This document shows positions 29,674-39,187 of a stretch of DNA of 39,187 bases, piece by piece. Within the stretch, counting starts at the first letter, position 1; each line of letters opens with the position of its first letter. The notes below the pieces were generated by a model. The model was not told the DNA's origin and did not search any database. It saw nothing but the letters and a program-made list of their open reading frames with translations. This stretch comes from Thermosynechococcaceae cyanobacterium YX3bin19 (GTDB lineage: Bacteria > Cyanobacteriota > Cyanobacteriia > Thermosynechococcales > Thermosynechococcaceae): assembly GCA_030447595.1 (NCBI GenBank), contig JAUJON010000012.1:1-39187 (forward strand), written 5' to 3'. The position numbers and the translations under genes were made by a program.

Positions 29674-31403
29674 GTGAATAGAGCCTATCTACTGGCTGGT
29701 AGCCTGGGGCTACTGGGTGCGATCGCCCACCCAGCTCAAGCTGCCAGCCCTGCAGAACTGTCACCCACTGCAGAACCAGCTACCACCCTGGTTGCTAGTG
29801 CACCAACATTAGTGGCTGAAGTCCCAGCCGCACCCCCTGCCGTCGTAGCGAATGACCCTGCACCCACTGCCCCCAGCCTGGCACCGGCTGCAGCTCCTGG
29901 GCTCAGCGTCAGTCAACAGCAAACCTTCACCGATACCACTGTTGCCCAGGGTGCCCCTGTGACTTCGGTGTCGCAGCTGTCCGATGTCGACCCTAGTAGC
30001 TGGGCCTTTCAAGCTTTGCAGTCCCTGATTGAGCGCTATGGCTGTATTGCCGGCTACCCAGACGGCACCTTCCGGGGCAACCGGGCCTTGACTCGCTATG
30101 AGTTTGCCGCGGGGACCTACGCCTGCTTGAATAGCCTGGCGGAGCGCATCGGCCAACTGGGTCCGGAAGACCTGGCAACGATTCGCCGCCTGCAGGAAGA
30201 GTTTGCCGCAGAGCTGGCCACCCTCAGAGGCCGCGTGGATGCCCTAGAAGCTCGCACCACAGAACTGGAAGCTAACCAGTTCTCCACCACCACTAAGCTC
30301 GTTGGGGAAGCGGTGTTTGCCGGTCAGTACGGGGAGCAAGACGTGGATGGCGGTGGGGACACCGAACCCACAGTCCTAGCCCGGGTGCGCTTAAACTTCG
30401 ACACCAGCTTTACTGGAGATGACATACTGCAGACCCAGATAGAAGTGGGCAACGGCGGTGAAGACATCATTGGTCAGAACTTGGAGGGAGGGCTGGGCGT
30501 TATTACTACATTTCCTGATGCATTTGGCCCCAACCTGACTGACGCCATTTTTCCAGTTGACCTAGGTGGGCTAGACTACGGTCCTGCCGGGGGTACTGCG
30601 GGTACGACCCTTTCCTGCGACGGTTGGCCTACACCTTCCGCCCCATTGAAGACCTGGCCATTACCGTTGGTCCACGAGTGTTCCCGGCTGACTTTGTGGA
30701 CTTCAACAGCTACGCCAACGTTCCTTCTCAAGACTTTAGCTCTGGCTTCTTTATCAACAATCCCCTGATTATCGCCAACCCTGTTGACTTTGTGGTGGTG
30801 CGGGTGGAGGATTTGACTTTAACCCTGGGGGGTGGACCGATCACGCTGCGGGGAACCTATGTTGCATCAAGTCCCACCAATGCCATTCCTAATATCTTTG
30901 GTGGTGGTTTACTCGGCGACCCCTACCAAGCGACGGCAGAACTGGAGTTTTCCCCCAGCGATGCCTTTGCTCTGCGGTTGCAGTATACCAACGCCACCAC
31001 CAACGACCTGCGGCGCGATGCCTATGGAGCGAACGTAGAGCTTACCCTAGCCGACCGCGTTGGTCTGTTTGGCCGCTACGGCTACGGGGAGTTTGATAGC
31101 TTCGGTGAGGCTGCGGCGGCGGGCATTGGTGATTTTGACGTCCAGACCTTTATGGCAGGCATCGCCATCCGCGATCTCTTTGTGCCAGGGTCTCTGCTTG
31201 GCTTTGCCTATGGCCAGCCCTTCTTTGGGAATGATGTGGATGCTTTAGGCACACAGCGAAACTACGAAGCGTTCTACCGCTTTATGATCAATGACAACAT
31301 CACGGTGACGCCAGCAGTCTTAGTGATCACAGACCCCAACAACGGGTTGACGGATGCCGGCACGATTTACCAGGGGTGCTGCGAACCACGTTCTCCCTTC
31401 TAA
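29674..31403 (+). CDS. Iron-uptake-type outer-membrane porin with SLH domain (frameshifted)
   Basis: The start is the GTG at 29674 with GAGGAG just upstream (a GTG at 29662 is also in frame). A signal peptide (VNRAYLLAGSLGLLGAIAHP, cut near AQA) and an Ala/Pro-rich linker precede an SLH domain (SSWAFQALQSLIERYGCIAG, GNRALTRYEFAAGTYACL) and a coiled coil (LQEEFAAELATLRGRVDALE). Then comes a beta-barrel of the cyanobacterial iron-uptake porin/OprB family: FSTTTKLVGEAVFAGQYGEQ and later FMAGIAIRDLFVPGSLLGFA. One shift near 30611 separates the barrel from the N-terminal part. Near 31372-31395 two compensating shifts would turn the odd end QGCCEPRSPF into a normal VLRTTFSF. The outer-membrane location follows from the family. 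Confidence 0.85.
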
Positions 31404-31806
31404 AGCCTTTAGTGTTTATAACCCGAAAGTGAGCATTAGAGTAGACAAAATGAACGCAAGCTTTTTGGCCCTGGGGAAGGGGATGAATACCAGTTTTGTT
31501 AGTCTTGAGTAATTTATTCAGCTATAAACACACTCAGTTGAACTTCCAGCCTAGGCTGAACTCAAAAATATCTGAGAATCGACGAGGGGAATCACCGATA
31601 CTCCGTATGTAAGTTTGCAAGTTTGTTAGCGATGTCGAGAACCCTGATGCTGAGGATAGGACAAATCAGCAAAGATCATCAATTTTTCAGTCTTAAGTGA
31701 TTCATTTGGCAAGCGTAACGACATGACCAACAGGTGGACGCCTAGAAGCGGTAGTGAGCAAATGTGGTGAATATCTGGAGCATCATCGGTGAGAAATCAA
31801 CTCTCA
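31404..31806. other. Intergenic region with a 12-bp palindrome
   Basis: About 400 bases separate the porin and the first ferritin-like gene. The perfect palindrome CAGCCTAGGCTG lies at 31547-31558, flanked by TTGAAC and GAACTC, and could form a hairpin or a regulator site. It is too T-poor downstream to be a clear terminator. No gene, tRNA or promoter with good spacing was recognised. Confidence 0.45.
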
Positions 31807-32566
31807 ATGTTAGGACCCCCACGACATGAACAGCATGAAAACAAAGCAAATAAAGGGTTCTGGCCCTCACGGCGTACCTTATTGAAATGGGGCCTTTGTG
31901 GTCTGGGTGCAGCGGCCTTGACAACCATACCTAAAGCGGTGACAGCTCAGGGGAACATTTTCGGCGTCAAAGCCCTGACCTTTAATGCCGACGATATCGG
32001 TATTCTCAATTTTGCCCTGCTGCTGGAGGAGCTGGAAGCGGCGTTCTATGCCGCTGTGGTTCAATCTGGCAAGATTACCAACCCGAGAGCTTGACTACAT
32101 GAGGACTCTCGGTGCCCATGAGGCGGAACACGTGAGGTTCCTCCGTGGCGTTCTAGGCGCAAACGCTACATTTGCTACCAACCAACTCAGCTTCAACAAA
32201 GCTGGACTGAATAGTGTGTTGAAAGATCGCAATACTATCCTCAACACCGCTGTTGCCCTAGAGGATACCGGGGTACATGCCTACAACGGTGTCGGACCGA
32301 GCCTGAAGAATCCTACCTACCTGCTGGCCGCCGGTTCAATTGTGTCCGTGGAAGCGCGTCATGCTGTCGGGGCGCGCGCCTTGCTACAGCGCCCTGCTAC
32401 AGAACCCCCCAGTGATCGCAAGGTCAGCGACGCTGAGTTAGTGCCTGCACTCAATCCCTTCAAAGACCGGGCCTACGATGAGCTGTATACCCCCAAGCAG
32501 ATTGTGGCGATCGTCAGCTCCCTGAACCTACTCAACAACCCAATCAGAGGTGCGCTCGTCGCCTAA
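31807..32566 (+). CDS. Exported ferritin-like domain protein with Tat-type signal (frameshifted)
   Basis: From ATG 31807 (a GTG at 31789 is also in frame) the product carries a twin-arginine signal, SRRTLLKWGLCGLGAAALTT, ending near VTAQG. The mature part is a helical ferritin-like domain: NFALLLEELEAAFYAAVVQS, then LGAHEAEHVRFLRGVL (the E-x-x-H pattern), VALEDTGVHAYNGVGPSLKN and IVSVEARHAVGARALL, giving Glu/His ligands on four helices. One extra base in the CCC run at 32082-32084 breaks the frame; corrected length is about 253 residues. The family (Ferritin_2-like, sometimes called desiccation-related) is often exported; an iron or oxidative-stress role is inferred. It is followed after 19 bases by a related gene. 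Confidence 0.82.
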
Positions 32567-32585
32567 CCTCAGGAGTAACTTAACT

Positions 32586-33440
32586 ATGAAAACCAGTTTA
32601 GATTCAGCGACGCAGCAAATAGGTAAAACTGTACTTGGCGGGTTTGACCGTGGGCTTCATCGCTTAACAGCCGCCGCTCAAGCCGCCGTGATGATTGTGT
32701 CCTTTTTCTTCGGCTCTTTGTTCCTTGCCCCCGCTGCCCCTGCCTACGCCCAAGGATCAGTGCCCACTCCCCAAGAAATCGTTGCCTATGCCCTAACTCT
32801 GGAGAAACTAGAAGCTGAGTTCTATCGCCGGGCAATTGAGGCAGCAACTAGTGGCGGACTCGCCACTGCTCCTCAAGTCGCCAAAGACGCAATCCGCTCC
32901 TACGGTGAAGACGAAATGCAGCATGTGGCGGACCTGTCCACACTCCTGACGAGCCTGGGAGGCAATCCAAATTCAGTCACAATTCCAGCTAATCCTAATT
33001 TCACTGCGATTCTCCAACGGGACCCCTTTGCTAACCCAGCAGACTTTCTCCTGGCAGGCCAGTATGTTGAGGATTTGGGTGTTGCCGCTTACAAGGGTCA
33101 GGCGGCTAACTTGCAGGCAGCCGGGGATGCAGCTAAAACTGTCCTCGCTGGAGCCCTGGAGATTCATAGTGTCGAAGCCCGCCATGCCGCTGGGATTCGC
33201 TACCTGCGCCAGGTCTTGCTCAATGCTGATATCCGCCCTTGGATTCGAAACCCGCAGGAAGTCATTTACCAGGAGGTGCGTTCAGGAACCCCGATTCCAT
33301 TTGCCTCAGCAGCCTTTGATGGCTTTGCCACAATGGAAGAGGTGCTAGCGCTCGTCGGACCAATTCTGCAACCCACCCAGCAGTCCAGCAGCAGCCAGTC
33401 TACACCTAGTACTCAGCCCCCGGTGCGAGCACTATGGTAA
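32586..33440 (+). CDS. Exported ferritin-like domain protein
   Basis: The start at 32586 is preferred over 32550 because AGGAG precedes it and the upstream option overlaps the previous gene. The product is 284 residues. A hydrophobic segment (AVMIVSFFFGSLFLAPAAPA) ending near AYAQG serves as a signal. The ferritin-like domain follows: YALTLEKLEAEFYRRAIEAA, YGEDEMQHVADLSTLL, GQYVEDLGVAAYKGQAANLQ and ALEIHSVEARHAAGIRYL, with Glu and Glu-x-x-His positions as in its neighbour. A Ser/Gln-rich tail (QPTQQSSSSQSTPSTQ) ends it. It is intact. It shares fold and motifs with the upstream gene but has a different signal type, so they are paralogs in one operon. Confidence 0.85.
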   Translation: MKTSLDSATQQIGKTVLGGFDRGLHRLTAAAQAAVMIVSFFFGSLFLAPAAPAYAQGSVPTPQEIVAYALTLEKLEAEFYRRAIEAATSGGLATAPQVAKDAIRSYGEDEMQHVADLSTLLTSLGGNPNSVTIPANPNFTAILQRDPFANPADFLLAGQYVEDLGVAAYKGQAANLQAAGDAAKTVLAGALEIHSVEARHAAGIRYLRQVLLNADIRPWIRNPQEVIYQEVRSGTPIPFASAAFDGFATMEEVLALVGPILQPTQQSSSSQSTPSTQPPVRALW

Positions 33441-33490
33441 GTTGGTGAGTCACTAGCCGTTAACGGCTGCTCTCAAGCCAATCCCTTTCC

Positions 33491-33522
33491 AAACAGCCTT
33501 ATCATCCATAGGGCTGTTTTTT
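33491..33522. terminator. Terminator between the ferritin-like operon and mfd
   Basis: The inverted repeat AAACAGCC (33491-33498) and GGCTGTTT (33512-33519) encloses 13 bases and runs into a T tract, TTTTTT, on the plus strand. It lies between the convergent ferritin-like gene and mfd and may serve both. Confidence 0.75.
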
Positions 33523-33592
33523 GCAACCTATTCTGACGGTTGAAATGACACGACACCTACACTGACTGCCTCGATTGTTGTACGGCAGCCAC

Positions 33593-36500
33593 TCAAACCA
33601 AGACTGGTTCGGGAAGTGCCCCCTGCATTTTACTCAGCCAGTCGATCAGATTCTCTAGCTGTTTATCGGCACCCAGGACGCCTAAACCCCGGACAGTAAC
33701 TTTGCCAGGGGTGTAGACGAAGCGAGAGTGCAGGTGTTGAGGCAGGTTAGCCTTCAAGAGGTGCCAGGCTGGTTCTTCCATAGGAGTTTCTAGGGTGATG
33801 TGCTGATTGCCCTCTGGTTTGATGCGGGCAAAGCCAAGTTTCTTTGCCAACTGTTTGAGTTCGACCACACGCAGCAGCTGCAGAGCGGCAGTAGGGATGG
33901 GGCCGTAGCGATCGCTCCACTCCACAGCAATTTGCGTCAGTTCTACCTTGGAATTGCTAGAGGCGATCGCCCGGTAGGCGCTCATCTTTTGATCGAGATC
34001 GGGAATATAGTCGCTGGGAATAAAGGCCGTTAGGTTTAAGTCAATTGCCGTATCGTCTACCTGGGGAATTTCCTGACCCCGCACCTCGCTAATTGCCTCT
34101 TCCAGCATCTCCATGTACAGGTCAAAGCCGATCGCGTCCATTTGGCCGGACTGTTCTGCCCCCAGCAGGTTGCCCACTCCCCGGATCTCCATGTCGCGCA
34201 TGGCGAGTTGATAGCCAGAGCCTAGTTGAGTGAACTCCTGTAAGGCCCGCAGCCGCTGGCGGGCCGTTTCCGATAGGGCAGCCTGAGATTGGTAGAACAC
34301 CCAGGCATGAGCTTGAATTCCAGCTCGACCGACGCGGCCCCGGAGCTGGTAAAGCTGCGATAGACCAAACCGTTGGGCATCTTCAATCAAGATCGTGTTC
34401 ACTCGCGGGATATCTAAACCGGATTCAATGATCGTGGTGCAAACCAAAATATCGGCCTCACCGTTGTTGAAGGTAAGCATCGTGGCTTCCAGTTCCCCTT
34501 CCAGCATCTGCCCATGAGCGATGGCAATCCGAGCTCCTGGCACCATCTCTTGCAGCTTATCCGCCACCTCTTCAATCCCTTCGACCCGCGATACCACGTA
34601 AAATACTTGCCCGCCTCGGTCTAGCTCCTGGCGAATAGCGCTGCGAACGGTCTCCGGGTCGTAGGGAGCCAAGTGGGTTTTAATCGGGCGGCGGGAAGGG
34701 GGCGGCGTGGTGATTAAGCTCATCTCTCGCACTCCCGATAGGGCCATGTAGAGGGTGCGGGGAATTGGCGTGGCGCTGAGGGTGAGAACATCTACCTGGG
34801 TTTTCAAGGTTTTGATCTTTTCTTTTTGATTCACCCCAAAGCGCTGTTCTTCATCCACCACTAATAGCCCTAAATCCCGGAAGGTAATGCCCTTGCCGAG
34901 CAGTTGATGGGTGCCCACCACCACATCGAGTTCCCCGGTTGCTAGCCGCTGCTGGATTTGCCGCCGCTCCTCGGCACTCCGGAAGCGGTTTAGTAACCCG
35001 ACTTGAATCGGGTAGGGGGCAAAGCGCTCCTTGAGGGTGTGGTAGTGCTGCTGGGTCAAAATAGTGGTTGGTGCTAGGAATGCCACCTGCTTTCCAGCGG
35101 TGACGGCCTTGAAAATTGCCCGGATCGCCACTTCTGTCTTGCCAAACCCCACATCTCCACACACGAGGCGGTCCATCGGCCGATCGCTCTGCATATCTTG
35201 CTTGACATCCTGCACTGCCTTGAGCTGATCAGAGGTCGGTTGATAGGGGAAAGACTCTTCCAGTTCTGCCTGCCAAGGCACGTCCACTGGGTAAGCATGC
35301 CCCTGCTGCTGCGATCGCTGGGCATAAAGTTTGAGTAAGTCCACCGCAACTTTCTTAATCGCTTTGCGAACTTTACCCTTGGTTTTCTCCCAGGCTTTGC
35401 CGGACATTTTGTTCAGTTCAGGCGCCGCATCTCCCGCCCCTCGGAAGCGGGACAGAGAACTCAGTTGATCGACAGCGACCCGCAATAGGCCGTCCGCATA
35501 CTGCAACACCAGGTACTCACGGGTTTGCCCGTTGATCGTCAAGCTTTCCAACTTGCTAAACTTACCGACACCATGATTGCGGTGCACGACATAGTCACCC
35601 GGACGCAGCTTATTAGGGTCAACCTGCTTGGAAGTCGCGCGGCGGCGCTTGCGGACATAGTTGGGGGTTGCCAGCGTATGTTGACCAAAAAACTCGCGAT
35701 CCGTGACCACCGCTAAGCGAAAGGTTGGCAGGATGAATCCTTCCAGCTCCGCCAAACCAGAATATTTCAAGGCTACGGGCGTCCGGCCCTGTAGTTTTTC
35801 AATCGCCGGGTAGTCGCGAGGATTCGGCACGAACTGGGCCGGACAGTCATGCTCCTGCAGCAAGGCCACAGAGCGGGAGGGTTGGGCAGATACCAGCCAA
35901 ACTGAGAAACCTCGATCTCGCTCCTGCCGCAGGGTATCAGCCAGCTTGCCAAATTGATGGGGAATAGCAGGCACGGGGCGGCTGGCAAGATTGAGACCGC
36001 TTTTTTCTTCCGCCAGTTCCGCTAGGGATAGCCGCGGAAAAGGCTCTGCCGCTGTCATTGACTCAGTAAAGGGACGGTGAAGGCGCGGCAGGAAAGCTCC
36101 CACGTCTTTCCAGTGCTCTTCAGCATGCTCAAGCCAGCGATCGCCGTGGGCCCGGCACTGCTCCGGTTCATCCAGGGTAATCAGGGTATTGCCTGAGAAA
36201 TAGTCCAACAGGGATGCGGGCTGCTCAAAGGCCAGGCCCAAAAATCGCCGCATTCCTTCTGGAGCTTGGCCTCCATCCAGTTCCTGGTCTTCCGGGGGCA
36301 GGATGGCCTTGACTTGTTCCCGCTTTGCTGCCGTCAGAGCAGCCAGGGTGAGTGGTGCAAAACTGGTAGGCGTGAGGGTAAGGTAGTCAATGCTATCCAG
36401 GGATCTCTGGGTTGCCGGATCAAATTCCCGCATCTGCTCCAGCTCATCCCCAAACCATTCCAGCCGCACCGGTAGCTCGGAAGCAACGGGAAAAAGATCA

Positions 36501-37054
36501 ATAATATCCCCGCGTCGGCTCCACTGTCCTTCGGTCTCAACGAGGGCAACCCGTTCATAGCCCAGCTTTGCCAGTTGGTGACTCAAGTGATCGAGGGTGG
36601 GAAAGGTTTCCCCCTGGCTTCGATCCAGCCTCAGGCAGTAAGACTGGAAAACTTCAACTGGCGGCAGGTGGGGCTGTAGCGATCGCTCGGTTGCGACAAT
36701 TGCCATTGAGGGGTGAGCGGTGACGAGATCGGCCAGCACCTGGAGTTGCCCCCAGGTCATTTCTGACTCCAAGTCAAAGGGCTCGTAGGGTGAGGCTTCC
36801 GAGGTGGGATAAAAGTGAACCGTCTGCCAGCCCATTACCTCTAACTGAGTGGCCCAGCGCCCGGCATCTTCCAGCGTTGGGGTCACTACCAACAAGTTTT
36901 GTGACCGAGCTTGGGCAATTGCCGAAGCAACGAGCCCCTTGGGTAACCGGGCAACGCCACTGAGCTGCAAGTGCCGCTGTTGCTCCAGCTTGTTGAGTAG
37001 TTCTTGTGTGAGGGGTGACTTCCCCAGCGCTCGGACAATTGACGAAAATGCCAT
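33593..37054 (-). CDS. mfd: Transcription-repair coupling factor Mfd
   Basis: Mfd releases RNA polymerase stalled at DNA damage and recruits UvrA. The 1153-residue protein has the UvrB-like N-terminal module (ending before residue 470), a CarD-like RNA polymerase-binding domain ([20 protein letters not shown]), and the translocase with Walker [16 protein letters not shown], Walker [23 protein letters not shown] and [20 protein letters not shown]. The C-terminal TRCF domain ([20 protein letters not shown]) completes it. It is intact at 3.5 kb, a contrast with the nearby broken genes. ATG at 37054. Confidence 0.97.
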   Translation of the reverse strand: MAFSSIVRALGKSPLTQELLNKLEQQRHLQLSGVARLPKGLVASAIAQARSQNLLVVTPTLEDAGRWATQLEVMGWQTVHFYPTSEASPYEPFDLESEMTWGQLQVLADLVTAHPSMAIVATERSLQPHLPPVEVFQSYCLRLDRSQGETFPTLDHLSHQLAKLGYERVALVETEGQWSRRGDIIDLFPVASELPVRLEWFGDELEQMREFDPATQRSLDSIDYLTLTPTSFAPLTLAALTAAKREQVKAILPPEDQELDGGQAPEGMRRFLGLAFEQPASLLDYFSGNTLITLDEPEQCRAHGDRWLEHAEEHWKDVGAFLPRLHRPFTESMTAAEPFPRLSLAELAEEKSGLNLASRPVPAIPHQFGKLADTLRQERDRGFSVWLVSAQPSRSVALLQEHDCPAQFVPNPRDYPAIEKLQGRTPVALKYSGLAELEGFILPTFRLAVVTDREFFGQHTLATPNYVRKRRRATSKQVDPNKLRPGDYVVHRNHGVGKFSKLESLTINGQTREYLVLQYADGLLRVAVDQLSSLSRFRGAGDAAPELNKMSGKAWEKTKGKVRKAIKKVAVDLLKLYAQRSQQQGHAYPVDVPWQAELEESFPYQPTSDQLKAVQDVKQDMQSDRPMDRLVCGDVGFGKTEVAIRAIFKAVTAGKQVAFLAPTTILTQQHYHTLKERFAPYPIQVGLLNRFRSAEERRQIQQRLATGELDVVVGTHQLLGKGITFRDLGLLVVDEEQRFGVNQKEKIKTLKTQVDVLTLSATPIPRTLYMALSGVREMSLITTPPPSRRPIKTHLAPYDPETVRSAIRQELDRGGQVFYVVSRVEGIEEVADKLQEMVPGARIAIAHGQMLEGELEATMLTFNNGEADILVCTTIIESGLDIPRVNTILIEDAQRFGLSQLYQLRGRVGRAGIQAHAWVFYQSQAALSETARQRLRALQEFTQLGSGYQLAMRDMEIRGVGNLLGAEQSGQMDAIGFDLYMEMLEEAISEVRGQEIPQVDDTAIDLNLTAFIPSDYIPDLDQKMSAYRAIASSNSKVELTQIAVEWSDRYGPIPTAALQLLRVVELKQLAKKLGFARIKPEGNQHITLETPMEEPAWHLLKANLPQHLHSRFVYTPGKVTVRGLGVLGADKQLENLIDWLSKMQGALPEPVLV

Positions 37055-37153
37055 AGAGTTTGGAATGTAGAAGCAGTTGTGACCCGGAGACGGAAAGATA
37101 TTTGCCTATCGTTACTATTTTAGAAGGCTTGCTGACAGAGACTGCGGGGCTCT

Positions 37154-37765
37154 CTAGTCAGTAGGGCCTGCCACTTCTCTACCTGGGCAGTCCCAGACGC
37201 TCAGTGCCACCCTGGCGACGTCGCTGAGCAGTGACGGGTCCGCGGAGGTTTTATTCAGTACCGCCATCCCCTGAGCCGCACCGACAAAGAAGCGGGCCAA
37301 GGCTCGCATGTCCCGTCCCGGTTCGAGTAACCCCTCAGCTTGGGCACTCAGCAGTACTTGGTAGATTGCAGATTCCATGCTGCTCAGTTGCTCAATAACC
37401 TTACGATTAATGGTGTCACTTCCCCCTGGACATTCCAGCGAGGTGTTGCAGATTAGACAACCCCGTGGGTAGCCTGGGTCATTCATCCGATTCACCATCA
37501 CCTCGAACATCCGCGCGATCGCCCTTCGAGGGTCGGGATTGCTCAAGGCTGCCATGAGCTGCGACCCGATCTTCTCGACATAGCGGTCAAGCACTGCAAG
37601 GAACAACTTTTCTTTATCCCCAAAGGTGCCGTAGAGGCTGCCGCGACCAATACCAGTGGCCTCAACCAAATCTTGAATCGATGTCGCTTCGTAGCCTCGC
37701 TGCCAGAACACTGCCAGCGCCCGATCAATCACTTTTTCCTTATCGAACTGCTTGACACCAGCCAT
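37154..37765 (-). CDS. TetR/AcrR family transcriptional regulator
   Basis: This regulator of about 203 residues starts at MAGVKQFDKEKVIDRALAVF (ATG 37765; a GTG at 37771 is also in frame). Residues 5-55 form the TetR DNA-binding domain, with the HTH in TSIQDLVEATGIGRGSLYGT. The ligand-binding C-terminal part has GCLICNTSLECPGG near residue 100, a signature of the AcrR/NemR-like branch whose cysteines can sense electrophiles. It is divergent from the SDR gene and most likely represses it, and itself, from the shared 266-base region. The inducer is unknown. Confidence 0.88.
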   Translation of the reverse strand: MAGVKQFDKEKVIDRALAVFWQRGYEATSIQDLVEATGIGRGSLYGTFGDKEKLFLAVLDRYVEKIGSQLMAALSNPDPRRAIARMFEVMVNRMNDPGYPRGCLICNTSLECPGGSDTINRKVIEQLSSMESAIYQVLLSAQAEGLLEPGRDMRALARFFVGAAQGMAVLNKTSADPSLLSDVARVALSVWDCPGREVAGPTD

Positions 37766-37901
37766 AGACACTTTTAATCGCTTTCAAACTTATCTTTGAA
37801 TATTCGGTTTGACTTAGCGGAATCCCAGGAATTTTACTGCTTCGAATCAACTTACAGATCACTATTCTATAAAGCTCGTAAGCTAATAAAAACAAAAAAC
37901 T

Positions 37902-37925
37902 TGTTTGACCAAACGTTCCAAGATC
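37902..37925. promoter_or_regulatory. Candidate operator and promoter between tetR and the SDR gene
   Basis: A perfect inverted repeat, GTTTG-AC-CAAAC, at 37903-37914 continues into CGTTCCAA, making a longer imperfect palindrome with TTG and CAA at its ends. TTGACC at 37905-37910 within it could be a -35 box for the SDR gene, with TAGATT at 37929-37934 as a weak -10. Overlap of repeat and -35 would suit repression by the adjacent TetR protein; this is inferred. Confidence 0.4.
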
Positions 37926-38031
37926 ATCTAGATTGTATTTATTACTGGTAATGGGCCGCCGTCTGAACTCAAAGTAGCGGCGATCATTTCATTGCAATCC
38001 TCCCAACCTGGAAGACCAAGGAAGAACAACT

Positions 38032-38781
38032 ATGGCAAGACTCGCTAACAAGACAGCGCTCGTTACTGGCGGCACAACGGGTATTGGCTTTGAAACGTCA
38101 AAGCAGTTTTTGCAGGAAGGGGCACGCGTGATGATCACTGGGCAAAACGAAGCGCGACTCGCGAGCGCGGTAAAAGAACTTGGCCAAAATGTAATTCCGG
38201 TACGGGCCGATGTGCGATCGCTCGCTGACCTCGATGTGCTGGCTACAGATGTCGGGGAAGAGTTTGGCAGTCTTGACATTCTTTTTGCCAACGCTGGAAT
38301 TGGATACTTCGCGCCAGTTGAACAGGTGAACGAGGCGTTCTATGACAACCAGTTCGACATCAACGTCAAGGGGGTCTTCTTCACAGTGCAAAAGCTTGTC
38401 GGTTTATTAAACAAAGGAGCAAGTGTGATCCTCAATGCCTCGGCAGCCCACGAGAAAGGGGCAGCGACGGGTAGTATCTATTTCGCCACTAAGGCAGCGG
38501 TGCGATCCTTCGCCCGCTCCCTGGCGGCAGAACTCGGTCCGCGCCAGATCCGCGTCAATGCCCTCAGTCCCGGTGTGGTCCGAACTGCCTTCCAAGGCAA
38601 GCTAGATTTGCCGCAGGAGGCGGTGGATGGTTTTGTTAACTATGTGACACAGGTAACACCGCTGGCTCGAGAAGGAAGGCCAGAGGAGATCGCCAAGGCC
38701 GCAGTGTTTCTTGCCAGCGACGAGGCATCTTACATGACCGCAGCTGACCTGGTTGTCGATGGCGGCTACATGAACGTTTGA
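38032..38781 (+). CDS. SDR family NAD(P)-dependent oxidoreductase
   Basis: The 249-residue protein is a classical short-chain dehydrogenase: cofactor motif ALVTGGTTGIGFETSKQFLQ (residues 9-28), ILFANAGIGY near 85, the serine in VILNASAAHEKG near 135, the Y-x-x-x-K catalytic pair in GSIYFATKAAVRSFARS near 148-152, and the closing SDEASYMTAADLVVDGGYMN. The substrate is unknown. AAGGA precedes the ATG. The divergent tetR gene suggests it is induced by a small molecule, as in several TetR-SDR pairs that act on reactive carbonyls. Confidence 0.92.
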   Translation: MARLANKTALVTGGTTGIGFETSKQFLQEGARVMITGQNEARLASAVKELGQNVIPVRADVRSLADLDVLATDVGEEFGSLDILFANAGIGYFAPVEQVNEAFYDNQFDINVKGVFFTVQKLVGLLNKGASVILNASAAHEKGAATGSIYFATKAAVRSFARSLAAELGPRQIRVNALSPGVVRTAFQGKLDLPQEAVDGFVNYVTQVTPLAREGRPEEIAKAAVFLASDEASYMTAADLVVDGGYMNV

Positions 38782-38903
38782 GGCTTTGCTTCTCAATCAT
38801 GATTCACTTGGATACCGGCCTAAGTGTTATGGGTTCCAAATACCAAATGAGCAACCTTGGCAGTACGGTAAGCGATAAAGAGCAGGAGTATATCAAGGCA
38901 GCG

Positions 38904-38995
38904 ATGCACAAGCGCTTCCCAACTTGGTGCACTAATGCACAAGCGCTTCCCAACTTGGTGCACTTCGGCAGGCTTCCCGACGCGGGGCGCACTAC
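38904..38995 (+). repeat. Tandem repeat, 31-base period, about three copies
   Basis: The unit reads ATGCACAAGCGCTTCCCAAC followed by TTGGTGCACT. Copies one (38904-38933) and two (38935-38964) are identical; a third (about 38966-38995) is degenerate, keeping CTTCCC and GCGCACT. Each unit is partly self-complementary (GTGCAC, AGCGCT). It lies in the 322-base gap 38782-39103, which otherwise shows no gene. Confidence 0.8.
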
Positions 38996-39103
38996 TCGAC
39001 AACAACATTGACTGGACGCTGTACGGCTAGCGCGTTGAGAATAGCGATGCCTCCAACCCCCAAGAGTTCCGATTACAAAACCAGTAGCACTCAAGAGGGT
39101 TCT

Positions 39104-39187
39104 ATGCCAATTCAGCTCCAATACCTTAAGATGGCGACGCTGCTGGCAGTCTCTAGCGTGCTACTCACCGCAACGTTTAGCCTAGAC
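39104..39187 (+). CDS. Start of an exported protein (partial)
   Basis: An ATG at 39104, 4 bases after AGAGGG, opens a frame that reaches the window edge: 28 residues beginning MPIQLQYLKMATLLAVSSVL. The hydrophobic stretch of about 14 residues after KM looks like a signal peptide. Nothing can be said about its function. Confidence 0.5.
   Translation, partial: MPIQLQYLKMATLLAVSSVLLTATFSLD

Noticed and set aside
38904-38995. CRISPR array
   Set aside because: The 30-base units are directly adjacent with a 1-base gap and no unique spacers, and no cas gene is present.

Overview
The window is chromosomal DNA from an oxygen-evolving cyanobacterium. The evidence is photosystem genes in the classic order rubA-ycf48-psbE-psbF-psbL-psbJ, a PsaI-like and a PetM-like small membrane protein, a fused pyrF-pyrE gene, SLH-type iron porins, and many copies of the cyanobacterial octamer GCGATCGC (for example 5383-5390, 6964-6971, 10396-10403). 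I cannot name the genus. No rRNA, tRNA or CRISPR array was seen.

Layout. 1-4019 (minus strand): the N-terminus of a SelD-fused FAD oxidoreductase, bifunctional pyrF-pyrE, a probable 3' remnant of a TnpB-type transposon with its guide-RNA scaffold, then two adjacent frameshifted genes (a CYTH-like protein and a DUF1997 protein). 4431-8663 (plus): a small secreted protein, gpsA, a phosphodiester glycosidase-like protein, a cupin and an A-type Fe-S carrier, ending in a strong terminator. 8741-13708 (plus): the str operon rpsL-rpsG-fusA-tuf-rpsJ behind a good sigma-70-type promoter. 13831-19239: LON-substrate-binding protein, pheA, a second DUF1997 gene, rnhB, a TerB-like protein and ligA. 19428-22283: photosynthesis genes. 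22482-27063: an orthocaspase-like membrane protein lacking the canonical histidine, a secreted TPR protein and a DUF815-type ATPase. 27292-29434: a heavily frameshifted STAND-like ATPase with a C-terminal HTH. 29674-33440: an iron-uptake-type porin and two exported ferritin-like proteins. 33593-39187: mfd, a divergent tetR/SDR pair, a 31-bp tandem repeat and the start of another exported protein.

A recurring feature is single-base indels. At least twenty interrupt genes that are otherwise recognisable to their expected ends. They include genes that cannot plausibly be dead (fusA, ligA) and conserved photosynthesis genes (rubA, probably psaI). Several lie in C or G runs. The simplest reading is uncorrected sequencing or assembly error, so the apparent pseudogenes should be treated as provisional. 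The clusters at 2.7-4.0 kb and 27.4-28.4 kb are dense enough that real decay cannot be excluded.

How the genes work together: the str operon supplies translation factors; psbEFLJ, ycf48 and rubA act together in photosystem II assembly; gpsA feeds glycerolipid synthesis; the porin plus the two exported ferritin-like proteins suggest an envelope iron-handling locus; ligA, mfd and rnhB are DNA maintenance genes. The best candidates for undescribed biology are the orphan TnpB-type RNA scaffold that reads into pyrF, the orthocaspase homolog and the STAND-like regulator containing a 12-C tract.
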